Of a DNA stretch of 64,000 nt, positions 7,972-17,151 are shown one piece after another. Below the pieces are notes generated by a model. The model saw only the letters and a list, made by a program, of their open reading frames with translations. It did no database searches and was not told the DNA's origin. The stretch comes from JABDMH01 sp965223105. Lineage in GTDB: Bacteria; Bacteroidota; Bacteroidia; Chitinophagales; Saprospiraceae. The stretch is from assembly GCA_965223105.1 (NCBI GenBank), contig OZ244987.1, forward strand, positions 2,604,001 to 2,668,000. The letters run 5' to 3'. The first letter of the stretch is position 1. Every line of letters begins with the position of its first letter. The position numbers were made by a program, and so were the translations under genes.

Positions 7972-10900
7972 CTAATTTTCTGACACAAAGACCAATTGAT
8001 GATATTCCTTCGTAGCGGATCGTACCATCAACTTGTAGACACCTTCACGAAGGTGAGAAACTCCGTAATAAATTTGATCACCCTTCTGCACGTCATATCT
8101 ACGACTTTGCCAAACTACCCTGCCGGTCAGATCCGTAAGCTCAATCAGGGTGGTTCCGTGAAGAACGTCTTCTGGCATTTCAATGGTCATTCTTTCGATA
8201 ACTGGATTTGGATATGCCAAAACCATCCCTTCTGCGTCACCGACCAAAACTGAATCCGATCCGCTCAGTGAAAATTCGTACCACTCACTGTCTTCGCTTA
8301 ATTCTCCAGAATGACACAGTGCATTTACTTTAAATTGATAGGACCCTCCAGGGGAAAGCCACTCAATCTGCATAGTGGTATCGGTGGTGATATTAATCTG
8401 GCTATAAAAGGGCGTAGTGTCCAGATTCTGCACTTCAACTTCATAATCAAAATGATCGGGTTCCCCAGACCAGGTCAGCAGAACAGCTGTTGGACTTACC
8501 TCGGAATGAGATAGATTATGTGGAGCAACACAGCTGGTATCAGCAGAGTCAGACTCCGTTGTAAAGGCCATCCAAGGCGAACATTCGCTATACGATTCCA
8601 CCGAACAAAAGGCCGTAATTTTCCATTGATATGTTCCTCCCGGAACCAAACCATGGATGAGGTAAGATGTGTCATATGACGTGTTTATCAGATTGTAGCC
8701 GTAAGTCAAGCCAAGGTGTTCTACCTCGATCAAGTACAGAGCATCTGCCGAAGATCGAGACCATGATACCAGAACCTCCTCTGATCCAATCTCAAGAATT
8801 TGACCGATGGGAGTGGTACAGCTATCCAGCTCCTCTTCTAGAGTAGTAAATTCAAAAAGATCACTGTAATCACTGGTATCTGGTCCAGCGCAAATACTGC
8901 GAACTTGGGCTGTATAAGATGTAGATGGAGATAGACCTTCAACCAAAACCTGAGGATGATCAGTCAGGCCAGTCCAAATAACATCCATTGCGGAGGTATC
9001 AACCCGGGCAATCATTACTTCGTATTCTGCGCTGTCAGGACCGGTCCATGACAACGACACACTATGGCTGGACAGACTATCTTGAATGAGGTTTTCCGGA
9101 GCCGAACATGCCAATTGCATACTATCAGCAAGTGTGGCAAATGTCAACCAATCACTGTACTGACTTTCTTGCTCCTCACAGATTGCTTTTACATGCACCC
9201 GGTAGGATGTCCCGGGTGTGAGACCTTCGATGATTACATGGGTGTTCTCAGATTGTATTGAATCTGTAAAACTTTGCATTGAATCAATGGATTCAATCTG
9301 GATCTGATAGGTTGCGCTGTCTGGACCTTCCCACGAGAAGCCAGCGAGGGTTAAACCAACGGTATCTAAGTCCAGCCCAAATGGTTCAAAACAGAAGGAG
9401 TCAATTTCATTTTCAATCATGAAAACAAACCAATCGCTATAGTCGCTTGAATCTAATGATCCGCAAATGCTAAGCACTCGGAATCGATATTCAATGTCCA
9501 TCACCAAACCCGAAATCTCAACACTTGTGGTATCGGTGTCAATGACCATATTGAGTAGCGAACTTGTATCTGTTGATTCGATTTCAACCTGATAAAGTGC
9601 GGTGTCGGGTCCTGACCAATGCAGCAATACACTACTGTCTGTAAGAACCTGAGCTTGTAAAGCCGAAGGTACAGCACATTCTGAAGTAGCCGATTGTGTT
9701 TCAAAATCTACCCAATCCGTATAATCACTATTTTCATTCTCACACACTGCTCTTACCCTGACGCTGTATCCACTACCCGGATCAAGATCAAAAAGCATCA
9801 AGGTGGTTTGGGTTGAATCGGATTCGAGGATAAAGCTCCAGGTACTATCTCCAGTGTGAACTTCGATCTGATAAACAGATGTAGAGGATGCCGACCAGCT
9901 GAGTTGAGCAGATTCAGAACCAGACGTATCTACATTCAGACCACTGGGAGGATCACATACGAATACAGTACTATCCAGCGCTGGAAAAGCCAGCCAAGCT
10001 GAGTTCTGGCTTGTGTCTCCTTGTCCGCAGAACGCCTGAACCCTAAATTCGTGAATCGTGTTGGTGCCAGGAGTAAATAAAAGCATGGGATCCAATAAGA
10101 TACTGTCTAATAGAATCTCAGACCCTTCAGCCTCTTTGACCTCGATTTGGAAAGAATCAGCGGATGTCTCAATATTCCAGCTGAGTAAATAACTGGTGTC
10201 TACTGGTTCTGCAGTCAACTGGCTTGGTGTTTCACAGGATAGGGTATCTTCCCCCTGGGGTGTCGAGAAATCGATTTGAATCGCCTCTGATGATCCATCG
10301 CTACATAAAGCACGAAGGGCAAGCATATAGGCAGCATTGGCTTCAAGACCGGTCAGAAGGTAAGATGTATCCGTAGTTTCCAACTCACTGCTTCCTGATG
10401 GACCTTCTAAAGCGAGGACATAAGACACTGCGGTCTCGGTTGGATTCCAAGTGATCACTGCCGTTTCTGCAGTAATATCATTGGCTGCCATGCCAGTTGG
10501 AGTAATACAACTGTCACTCACTTCGCTTAACGTCTTGAAAACAATACGGAGTGTGTCTGAACTGACTTCATCACATAGAACCCATAGTTCAGCAAAGTAC
10601 TGAGTGTCGGTTTGAAGGGAATCGAGGATTACCATTGTGTCACTGGTCATTAACGATTTGTAGTTCCCGGTATCTGACTCTAATCCCCAGGTAATCTGGT
10701 AAACTGTATTTGTGTCAACCTGACTCCATAGCAGGCTTACTTCGGTAGCAGAGACCGTATCAACCCAAAGGCTATCGGGTGGCTGGCAGTTAATTGCTGA
10801 ATCTTCTGCGGTTGTAAAATTAGCCGTGATAGAATCTTCAGAGATTCCAAATGCACAGAGGGTTTTCACCTGAATCTTATAGTTGGTATTCGGCACTAAA

Positions 10901-11742
10901 GAGGTCAGCATGATTTGGGGAGTGATCACCATGAATGCAGTATCACTCGCACTGGTATCAGAGGTAAACTGCGAAACTTCATAGCCTTCAGCATGTGCGG
11001 CCGAAGCCCAGGAGAGGGTGGCCGAAGTAGCGGTAACTGTGTCAACCACAAGCTCCTCCGGAGCCTTACAAGTATCTTCTGTCACCATTGTGGACCTGAA
11101 GCCTTTCCAGGTCGTAGAGCCACTGAAAGCACCGTTCTGACAAGTCGTCTTCACCCGAAACTGGTATTTGCCATCGGGTACCAAACCTTCGATCAATACG
11201 ATGTTATCCATAAGACTGCGCTCAAAGAAATAAACCGGAGTTTTTCCCTTGCTTCTTACTTCAATTTCAAAGTGGGAACTGTGTACACCTCCGGTCCAGG
11301 TCAAAACTGCGCTGCTGCCAGTAAGTGCCATCACTTCTAGATCATTAGCTTTGGAGCAAGACTCGCTTGGATTCATTCCTGCAGTTTCAAAGGTTTGCCA
11401 TGAAGAAGAACCACTGCTGCTTCCGAGATCACATAAGGCTTCAACTCGAAATTGGTACCTGCTACCAGGGACCAACCCCTCAATTCGAATAGAGGTATCG
11501 ACAGTTTCATTTTCCCACGCAAAATTTGGAGTCCTTCCTTTGCTTCGGACTTCTACCGTAAAGCCCATATGATTGGTTTGAGCCGACCAACTCAATGTCG
11601 CTCCAGATTCGGTAAGATCTGAAACAAGGAGCTGTATGGGTTTATCACAGTCGGCTAAGGGGGCTGCCCAAATTTTGGGGAGTGTGACTCCTGCGGTGAA
11701 GAGCCAGATCACTGCCCAACTTTGTACATAAATAGATTTCAT
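7972..11742 (-). CDS. Secreted protein with twelve fibronectin type III repeats and T9SS sorting domain
   Basis: A 1256-aa protein. A signal peptide (to about residue 27, IWAA) is followed by twelve fibronectin type III modules of about 90-100 aa. Each begins with Cys-x-x-Pro-like residues (DCDKPIQL at 31, SCSKANDL at 128, TCKAPEEL and so on) and contains the strand LSWS or VLLTWSG, a GLVPGSxYQFRV turn and a second Cys (LCDLGS). Two cysteines per module suggest one disulfide each. The C-terminal part from about residue 1170 (AYPNPVIERM to VFVSEN) is a T9SS type A sorting domain, which predicts export to the cell surface. The protein is very acidic and Ser/Thr/Asp rich. No catalytic domain is present, so adhesion or a surface scaffold is an inference. 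It is a single gene with its own terminator. Confidence 0.92.
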   Translation of the reverse strand: MKSIYVQSWAVIWLFTAGVTLPKIWAAPLADCDKPIQLLVSDLTESGATLSWSAQTNHMGFTVEVRSKGRTPNFAWENETVDTSIRIEGLVPGSRYQFRVEALCDLGSSSGSSSWQTFETAGMNPSESCSKANDLEVMALTGSSAVLTWTGGVHSSHFEIEVRSKGKTPVYFFERSLMDNIVLIEGLVPDGKYQFRVKTTCQNGAFSGSTTWKGFRSTMVTEDTCKAPEELVVDTVTATSATLSWASAAHAEGYEVSQFTSDTSASDTAFMVITPQIMLTSLVPNTNYKIQVKTLCAFGISEDSITANFTTAEDSAINCQPPDSLWVDTVSATEVSLLWSQVDTNTVYQITWGLESDTGNYKSLMTSDTMVILDSLQTDTQYFAELWVLCDEVSSDTLRIVFKTLSEVSDSCITPTGMAANDITAETAVITWNPTETAVSYVLALEGPSGSSELETTDTSYLLTGLEANAAYMLALRALCSDGSSEAIQIDFSTPQGEDTLSCETPSQLTAEPVDTSYLLSWNIETSADSFQIEVKEAEGSEILLDSILLDPMLLFTPGTNTIHEFRVQAFCGQGDTSQNSAWLAFPALDSTVFVCDPPSGLNVDTSGSESAQLSWSASSTSVYQIEVHTGDSTWSFILESDSTQTTLMLFDLDPGSGYSVRVRAVCENENSDYTDWVDFETQSATSECAVPSALQAQVLTDSSVLLHWSGPDTALYQVEIESTDTSSLLNMVIDTDTTSVEISGLVMDIEYRFRVLSICGSLDSSDYSDWFVFMIENEIDSFCFEPFGLDLDTVGLTLAGFSWEGPDSATYQIQIESIDSMQSFTDSIQSENTHVIIEGLTPGTSYRVHVKAICEEQESQYSDWLTFATLADSMQLACSAPENLIQDSLSSHSVSLSWTGPDSAEYEVMIARVDTSAMDVIWTGLTDHPQVLVEGLSPSTSYTAQVRSICAGPDTSDYSDLFEFTTLEEELDSCTTPIGQILEIGSEEVLVSWSRSSADALYLIEVEHLGLTYGYNLINTSYDTSYLIHGLVPGGTYQWKITAFCSVESYSECSPWMAFTTESDSADTSCVAPHNLSHSEVSPTAVLLTWSGEPDHFDYEVEVQNLDTTPFYSQINITTDTTMQIEWLSPGGSYQFKVNALCHSGELSEDSEWYEFSLSGSDSVLVGDAEGMVLAYPNPVIERMTIEMPEDVLHGTTLIELTDLTGRVVWQSRRYDVQKGDQIYYGVSHLREGVYKLMVRSATKEYHQLVFVSEN

Positions 11743-12236
11743 TGTATCAAATATTGTTAAGGGTTAAAAAAGCTTACAATGAAAGTCTACAGAAAAGTGG
11801 TATTGCCTGGTATTACACGATCTTGACAGACCGGTACATTAGATTGGTAATATTAAGTTAACTCCGATCTCCACAAAAAATTGTACACTGATCGTATTAT
11901 ATATTAGGAGAATATTTCATATGATAAAGAAGGGATTAACCGGCCTCATTCAAGAAGGTGTAGTCGGTCCTTAAACAAACCCGAAAACTTCGGTGATGGT
12001 CAGGGGATTTTTCCGTTTGGGTCTTATGTAGCACATTAAATAGGACGACATAATACGCACATTAACAATATCCTATATATCTTTACACTTACTTTTTTTT
12101 GCTGCATGTATAGACTCATTTGGTGTATAGATCACCTAGATATACCCATTCGATTGGTTGATTGCCTCAGCTCTATATCCTTCCTGAGCCGATATATTTC
12201 GTACCTTTATTTTCCGTTTAAAAGGAATTTGAACTG
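11743..12236. other. Long divergent intergenic region
   Basis: These 494 bp lie between the start of the fibronectin-repeat gene (minus) and pdhA (plus), so they must hold both promoters. Several TATATTTC/TACCTTTA-like -7 boxes occur near 12193-12209, but none has a TTG at the correct distance. A 17-codon frame at 11931-11984, preceded by AGGAG at 11908-11912 (18 bp before the ATG), could be a leader peptide but is unsupported. Confidence 0.45.
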
Positions 12237-13250
12237 ATGGGAAAAGTTGCTGAAAGAACGAAGACCAAGTTTACTAAGGAGACTTATCTGAAGTGGTACG
12301 AGCTTATGCTGCTCATTCGACGATTTGAAGAGCGGACACTAATGGCCTATGGACAGAATAAAGTGCGTGGATTTTGTCATGTGTATATTGGTCAAGAAGC
12401 AATTGCTGCTGGCATGTTGACAGCACTACGACCGGAAGATGCCGTGATCACGGCCTATAGGCAGCATGGAATTGCCTTGATGCGAGGTGTTGAGCCCAAA
12501 CTGTGTATGGCGGAACTCTTCGGTAAGAAGACTGGTATTGTCAAGGGTAAGGGTGGGTCAATGCATTTCTTTAGTAAAGAACACCGCTACTTTGGTGGTA
12601 ACGGTATTGTCGGCGCCCAAGTTCCCATTGGTACGGGAATAGCATTCGCCGAAAAATACAAAGGAACCGACAACATATGTGTCACTATGTTTGGTGATGG
12701 AGCAGCTCGCCAAGGGGCTGTTTATGAATCCTTCAATATGGCCGCCACTTGGAATCTACCGGTATTGTACATATGTGAAAACAATCACTATGCTATGGGA
12801 ACATCGGTGGAACGCACGAGCAATGTCACTGACATCTATAAGATAGGGGCTGCATTTGAAATGCCTTCAGAGCCTGTGGATGCTATGGATCCGGAAGATG
12901 TTCATCATGCAATTGAAAAAGCTGCCAAACACATTAGATCAGGAGAAGGACCCTATTTTCTCGAACTCAAAACCTATCGATACAAGGGGCACTCCGTTTC
13001 TGATCCAGCTAAGTATAGATCTAAGGAGGAATTAAAGCAATATCAAGAGAGAGATCCCCTTAAACAATTGGAAAAGAAGATTTTGGAGGATGAGATTGCC
13101 GAGGAGGATGAGATTAAAGGAATTAAGGATAAGGTAAAGGCAACAGTTGCGGAGGCTGTTGATTTTGCCGAGGCATCGGAATACCCTGATCCTTCTGAGC
13201 TCTATACGGACAATTACCAGCAAGAGGATTTTCCATTTATCAAGGATTGA
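12237..13250 (+). CDS. pdhA: Pyruvate dehydrogenase E1 component subunit alpha
   Basis: A 337-aa E1-alpha subunit of the pyruvate dehydrogenase complex (thiamine diphosphate-dependent decarboxylation of pyruvate and acetyl transfer to lipoyl-E2). It has the family blocks RRFEERTLMAYGQ near residue 24, GFCHVYIGQEA near 45, TAYRQHG near 82, GKGGSMHFFS near 104, the ThDP site GDGAARQGAVYESFNMAA (about 161-178) with ENNHYAMGTS after it, and the phosphorylation-loop-like YRYKGHSVSDPAKYR near 247. Length is typical. E1-beta and E2 are not adjacent. The substrate could in principle be a branched-chain keto acid, but the sequence resembles bacterial PdhA. It is followed by an operon-like run to 15506. 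Confidence 0.93.
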   Translation: MGKVAERTKTKFTKETYLKWYELMLLIRRFEERTLMAYGQNKVRGFCHVYIGQEAIAAGMLTALRPEDAVITAYRQHGIALMRGVEPKLCMAELFGKKTGIVKGKGGSMHFFSKEHRYFGGNGIVGAQVPIGTGIAFAEKYKGTDNICVTMFGDGAARQGAVYESFNMAATWNLPVLYICENNHYAMGTSVERTSNVTDIYKIGAAFEMPSEPVDAMDPEDVHHAIEKAAKHIRSGEGPYFLELKTYRYKGHSVSDPAKYRSKEELKQYQERDPLKQLEKKILEDEIAEEDEIKGIKDKVKATVAEAVDFAEASEYPDPSELYTDNYQQEDFPFIKD

Positions 13251-13387
13251 TCGGCTGAAGGAGGGACACGCTGTAACATGCAACCTCCACAATATGTTCT
13301 AATTATATTATAGGAACTTTTGTGATATGATCAATGTGATGATTAAGAAGCAAAAAGGTATCTTTGCCGAAATTTTCCAAAAAAAGT

Positions 13388-14086
13388 ATGGCTAGAAGGA
13401 AAAAAACACGTAGGGCCGAACAGGAAACACTGGTTGACATTGTTGAGGTTAAGGAACAGGCGGAAGATTTTTTTGAGAGGAATCAGAAGGTAATCATGGG
13501 TGTGCTGATTGGAATAGGCGTACTCGTTGGTGGATGGTTTGCATATAAGCAGCTTTATCTAGCACCAAAAGAACAGGAAGCAGCCGAACAGATGTTTCAG
13601 GCTGAATTGCAGTTTCAGCGAGATTCATTCCAGCTGGCCCTTCTCAATCCTGGTGGAGGGTATTCCGGTTTCCTGGATATCACCGAGGAGTACAAAGGCA
13701 CGAAAGCTGCAAACCTTGCCAGCTATTATGCAGGCATATGTTACCTCCATCTGGGAAAATTTGATGCCGCCATAAGCTATTTGGAAGATTTTGATCCTGC
13801 AGGTGAAGTAACACCTATCATGAAGTGGGGTGCACTAGGTGATGCCTATTCCGAATTGGGCCGAAATGAGGATGCCCTTGATGCCTACCGGAAAGCAGCA
13901 AATGCTGCAGATAATGATTTCCTTACGCCTTATTACCTCAAGAAATTGGGACTTCTTCACGAGGTGGAGGGCAATTACAGTGCGGCTTTGGATGCTTATG
14001 AGGAAATTAAAGCAAATTATGCCAAAAGTCAGGACGGCATTAACATCGAAAAATACATTGAGCGAGCTCAGGCTCAATTGAATTAG
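13388..14086 (+). CDS. Membrane-anchored tetratricopeptide (TPR) protein, YfgM-like
   Basis: About 232 aa. An ATG at 13388 (MARRKKTRRAEQETL) is preferred over a TTG at 13364 in the same frame. A basic cytoplasmic N-terminus and a charged segment (VEVKEQAEDFFERN) lead into one membrane helix (VIMGVLIGIGVLVGGWFAY, about residues 44-62). TPR-like helices follow (LASYYAGICYLHLGKFDAAI; WGALGDAYSELGRNEDALDAY; LKKLGLLHEVEGNYSAALDAY). This arrangement matches YfgM/TPR_21 proteins, which bind the Sec translocon and periplasmic chaperones. The exact role here is inferred. It lies between pdhA (137-bp gap) and ribH (77-bp gap). Confidence 0.8.
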   Translation: MARRKKTRRAEQETLVDIVEVKEQAEDFFERNQKVIMGVLIGIGVLVGGWFAYKQLYLAPKEQEAAEQMFQAELQFQRDSFQLALLNPGGGYSGFLDITEEYKGTKAANLASYYAGICYLHLGKFDAAISYLEDFDPAGEVTPIMKWGALGDAYSELGRNEDALDAYRKAANAADNDFLTPYYLKKLGLLHEVEGNYSAALDAYEEIKANYAKSQDGINIEKYIERAQAQLN

Positions 14087-14163
14087 CCCTGATTCTGCTC
14101 TTGTATTTCACAGGTCGCAGAAGGGACAACGGTCAGAGTAAGCCAATACAGTCTTGAGATCCA

Positions 14164-14685
14164 ATGATGGCCAAAAAACAAAACCTTTCAAACTTCTCGC
14201 TTGAAGAAGACTTCTCAGCTTCTGGTCTTACTTTCGGCATTGTGGTTTCTGATTGGAATCAGAAGATTACATCAAAGTTAGCGGAAGGATGTGTTGCCAC
14301 CTTGAAGGAAAATGGCGTTGACAAAGAGAATATTCTGATTGTCAACGTGCCTGGCTCCTTCGAGCTACCAAGTGCAGCTCGCATGCTTGATGACAAATAC
14401 AATTTGGATGCGGTCATTTGTTTGGGATGTGTCATTCAGGGAGAAACAGCGCATGATCGCTATATTAATCAAGCGGTTGCTACAGGCTTAGTCCAACTAG
14501 GTTTGATGAGATCCAAGCCTTTCATTTTTGGAGTTCTCACACCCAATTCCATGCAGCAAGCTGAAGAACGTGCTGGAGGTACCCATGGGAATAAAGGTAT
14601 TGAAGCAGCCATAGCAGCCATGCGAATGGCGCATTTACGGAAGAATTTGCAGGCCCCAAATAAAAAGATCGGCTTCAAATCATGA
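14164..14685 (+). CDS. ribH: 6,7-dimethyl-8-ribityllumazine synthase
   Basis: A 173-aa lumazine synthase, which condenses 5-amino-6-ribitylamino-uracil with 3,4-dihydroxy-2-butanone 4-phosphate in riboflavin synthesis. Signatures are GIVVSDWNQKITSKLAEG (about residues 22-39), VPGSFELPSAARML (about 59-72), CLGCVIQGETAHDRYI with the catalytic His (about 83-98), and FGVLTPNSMQQAEERAGG near residue 120-137. Two in-frame ATGs occur at 14164 and 14167; either is possible. Its stop overlaps the next gene's start by 4 bp (ATGA), so the two are translationally coupled. Other rib genes are not in the window. Confidence 0.95.
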   Translation: MMAKKQNLSNFSLEEDFSASGLTFGIVVSDWNQKITSKLAEGCVATLKENGVDKENILIVNVPGSFELPSAARMLDDKYNLDAVICLGCVIQGETAHDRYINQAVATGLVQLGLMRSKPFIFGVLTPNSMQQAEERAGGTHGNKGIEAAIAAMRMAHLRKNLQAPNKKIGFKS

Positions 14686-15506
14686 TTAAGTTGACTGCTG
14701 TTGAAGCTGGAAGATTTAAGCTGGATGGAGGCGCTATGTTTGGAGTGGTACCCAAGCGAATTTGGAATAAGCTGAATAGTGCAGATGATCAAAACATGTG
14801 CCCATGGGCCTTGCGAAGCTTGCTCATAGAAACTGGAGATCGCAAGATACTAGTGGATACTGGGATAGGTTTTAAACAAGGAGAAAGATTCAGATCACAT
14901 TTTTATCCTCACGGCCAGGAACTTACAAAATCTCTGGAGTTGATTAGTGTGGCAGAAGAGGAAATAACCGATGTCTTCATTACTCACTTCCATTTCGACC
15001 ATGTTGGCGGTGCCTTAAAACACAATCACTTGGGTGAGCCAATTCCCACCTTTCCAAATGCAATTTACTGGTCAAATGAAGTGCATTATAAATGGGCCAA
15101 TGAACCAAATCCTCGTGAAGCGGCTTCTTTCTTAAAAGAGAACTTCATACCCTTAAAGGAACTTGGACTGTTGAAGTTCATCGATTATCAGCGAGATGAC
15201 TTAGAGTGGATGCCTGGCATTCGAGTTCGATTTATCGATGGTCATACCATGGGGCAAATGATCTTACTCATAGACACTGGATCTGAAACAGTGGTTTTTG
15301 GAGCGGATCTCTTTCCATCAACCTGGCATCTTAGATTGCCATACGTGATGGCTTATGACATGCAACCTATGCTGACTTTGGAAGAGAAGAAAAGACTTTT
15401 AAGCGAGGCCGTGGAAGATCGGTATCGGATCTTTTACGAGCATGATCCAAATACTGAATCCAGTTATGTCAAGCTTGATGAACGCGGGAGATTTCTGGCC
15501 GAATGA
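14682..15506 (+). CDS. Metallo-beta-lactamase-fold hydrolase
   Basis: A 274-aa MBL-fold protein. The metal-binding motif THFHFDHVGG (HxHxDH, residues about 102-111) is intact. Further ligands are likely supplied by the His in DGHTMGQM (about 186-193), an Asp in VFGADLFPS (about 206-214), and the late YEHDP His. The N-terminal LVDTGIGFK strand is typical for lactonase or quorum-quenching-like MBL proteins (AiiA/YtnP-like). No signal peptide is seen. The start overlaps ribH by 4 bp, which argues for a shared transcript, though a role in riboflavin metabolism is not established. The substrate is unknown. Confidence 0.85.
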   Translation: MIKLTAVEAGRFKLDGGAMFGVVPKRIWNKLNSADDQNMCPWALRSLLIETGDRKILVDTGIGFKQGERFRSHFYPHGQELTKSLELISVAEEEITDVFITHFHFDHVGGALKHNHLGEPIPTFPNAIYWSNEVHYKWANEPNPREAASFLKENFIPLKELGLLKFIDYQRDDLEWMPGIRVRFIDGHTMGQMILLIDTGSETVVFGADLFPSTWHLRLPYVMAYDMQPMLTLEEKKRLLSEAVEDRYRIFYEHDPNTESSYVKLDERGRFLAE

Positions 15507-15566
15507 GTATGACGGTTACGAAGTTTGGCAACGCTTACATTCCAACTTATCCAGTGTAATTAATAT

Positions 15567-16127
15567 TCAGTATCCACTCTGATCAACTCCAAACGGTATT
15601 TCCTTGTAAATTCTCCAAATGCCCTGCTTGTGATGAAGTAGGACCACTGAATCAACAAGTAAAGATCTTTCGAAGCGCTTGTCTCTAAAGTAATTCCATG
15701 CCTGATAAAACAATTTCTTCGAAAGATCTTTGAATGCGATAGTACAATGAGGCCGGAAAACATCCCGCTTGTCAGGATTGAGACCGTAAGTTTCCAGGAG
15801 TTGACTCTTGAGTCTTGTTTGCAATTTCTCCAATAGGCGATCTGGATCTTTCACGTCAATATAGATCACCCTTGGCCTAAAACAATTGAAATCTTTCAAT
15901 AGAATGGGAAAGGGCTCCATGTCGCCAATCCACCTGGGTATGGCAGAGATAATCCCAGTAAGTACTGTGGCATCTGACCAAAAGGGTGGTATTAAAGTGA
16001 TATGCGGTGGCGATTTCAATGCGTGCTTGCTGTGAAACCTAGCGGCCACAAATTCCTTTAGTTCCAAAATGCTTGTACGTACGGAAGGAGGCGGAAGTAC
16101 CGCCAGGAAAAATAGATTTTCAGGCAT
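15567..16127 (-). CDS. 2'-5' RNA ligase family protein
   Basis: A 186-aa protein with the two His-x-Thr motifs of the 2H phosphoesterase/ligase superfamily: HIT at residues 42-44 (SPPHITLIPPF) and HCT at 127-129 (FRPHCTIAF). The spacing of about 85 residues and overall length match ThpR/LigT-like proteins, which act on 2',3'-cyclic phosphate or 2'-5' linked RNA ends. The physiological substrate of this bacterial family is generally unclear. No signal peptide is seen. The gene converges with the MBL hydrolase gene (60-bp gap) and is divergent from the hypothetical lipoprotein gene at 16182. Confidence 0.85.
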   Translation of the reverse strand: MPENLFFLAVLPPPSVRTSILELKEFVAARFHSKHALKSPPHITLIPPFWSDATVLTGIISAIPRWIGDMEPFPILLKDFNCFRPRVIYIDVKDPDRLLEKLQTRLKSQLLETYGLNPDKRDVFRPHCTIAFKDLSKKLFYQAWNYFRDKRFERSLLVDSVVLLHHKQGIWRIYKEIPFGVDQSGY

Positions 16128-16181
16128 CTCAACTCTACTTCTTTGTAGATCCCGTAAATTTAACTAAACAAGAATCAAACG

Positions 16182-16820
16182 ATGATTCGCATTCAGATAT
16201 ACATTTTCATAATCGTGAGCGCCTATGCGCAGGGATGTCCACCAAAGAATCAGGAACCGATCGTCGATATGAATCAAGGACCGGTACATGATGAAGACCA
16301 GGTTCTTGCCGAAGTATTCAGGCCCTTGGATGGTCGATGGGAAGGTCTTTTTCGAATCTATGAGGATCAGCGAGGTCAGCCATCCGAGAGAATAAAGGAT
16401 AATGATATCCATCCTCATCTCATTCGTGAACTACCTTTGAAACAAAATGGTGAAGTCAAGGTCAGACAAGAATACATTTCTGAAAGTCCATACTTTCAAC
16501 GGGTTGCCATAGAAGATACCTATTTGGAAAATGACTCGCTACGTACAGTTCGATCATTCGGAGTTAACAAGGTTGAGTCTGGACAAATGTGGTGTGTTGT
16601 TCAGAAGCCAGATGAATTGATCGTACATCAGGGTCAAACCGAAGGCAATCATACCATTTGCTGGTCTCGTCACTTAGAAGAGCCACTTGTGATCGAGTTT
16701 TTTCGGGAGACGGTATTAGACAGCACCTACGAAATCATTGGCTATGGTTACTATGGCCAGGATAATCCCCAAAAAGGACCCAAAACGTGGTTTTACGGAA
16801 AATATCGAAGACTTCAGTGA
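16182..16820 (+). CDS. Hypothetical protein, probable lipoprotein
   Basis: A 212-aa protein I do not recognise. The N-terminus MIRIQIYIFIIVSAYAQGC looks like a lipoprotein signal peptide with the modified Cys at 19, although the lipobox (AQGC) is imperfect. The rest is beta-rich with WEGLFRIYEDQRG near residue 53, a middle SESPYFQRVAIEDTYLEND, and a final YGYYGQDNPQKGP. This could be a lipocalin-like barrel, but that is only a guess from strand periodicity. It is a single gene followed by a hairpin at 16848-16880. Confidence 0.6.
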   Translation: MIRIQIYIFIIVSAYAQGCPPKNQEPIVDMNQGPVHDEDQVLAEVFRPLDGRWEGLFRIYEDQRGQPSERIKDNDIHPHLIRELPLKQNGEVKVRQEYISESPYFQRVAIEDTYLENDSLRTVRSFGVNKVESGQMWCVVQKPDELIVHQGQTEGNHTICWSRHLEEPLVIEFFRETVLDSTYEIIGYGYYGQDNPQKGPKTWFYGKYRRLQ

Positions 16821-17151
16821 AGAGGATGTGCGAGTCACATATGTGAAAATCCCTCTCAAGCTGGGAACCAGAGAGGGATTAACCAAACTTACAAAATCGA
16901 TCTTTGGAGTTTATGAACCGAACACTTACGTTACCTATAAATTTAAGACATATTTTACATAGTTGCATTTTTTAACATTTCAATGCATTTGCCCGGTGCC
17001 AGAATCAAGCCCGACTAACTTTCTGTAAGTAGGTTACTATCAATCAAGACAACATTTCATGATTGTCATTCAAATTCGATTCACTGAACCTGTGTAGAGG
17101 TTAGCTGTCCATTAACATTCACGTTAATATAGTAGTGGACTAAGTACTAGG
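16821..17151. other. Intergenic region between convergent genes
   Basis: These 331 bp lie between the hypothetical lipoprotein and the ThuA gene, whose 3' ends face each other. They contain a 10-bp palindrome CACATATGTG (16836-16845) and the hairpin at 16848-16880. The remainder is AT-rich with no open frame of note. Confidence 0.5.
16848..16880. terminator. Hairpin, possible bidirectional terminator
   Basis: Arms AATCCCTCTC (16848-16857) and GAGAGGGATT (16871-16880) pair perfectly around a 13-base loop, 28 bp after the stop at 16820. The flanking T-runs are short (four bases on the minus side), so termination may be weak. Confidence 0.5.

Noticed and set aside
10915..11340. 141-aa plus-strand frame inside the fibronectin-repeat gene
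   Set aside because: Antisense shadow of a long repetitive coding sequence; no recognisable protein features.
12193..12209. TATATTTC and TACCTTTA boxes before pdhA as promoter
   Set aside because: No TTG lies at 17-23 bases upstream (nearest is 28), so the match is incomplete.
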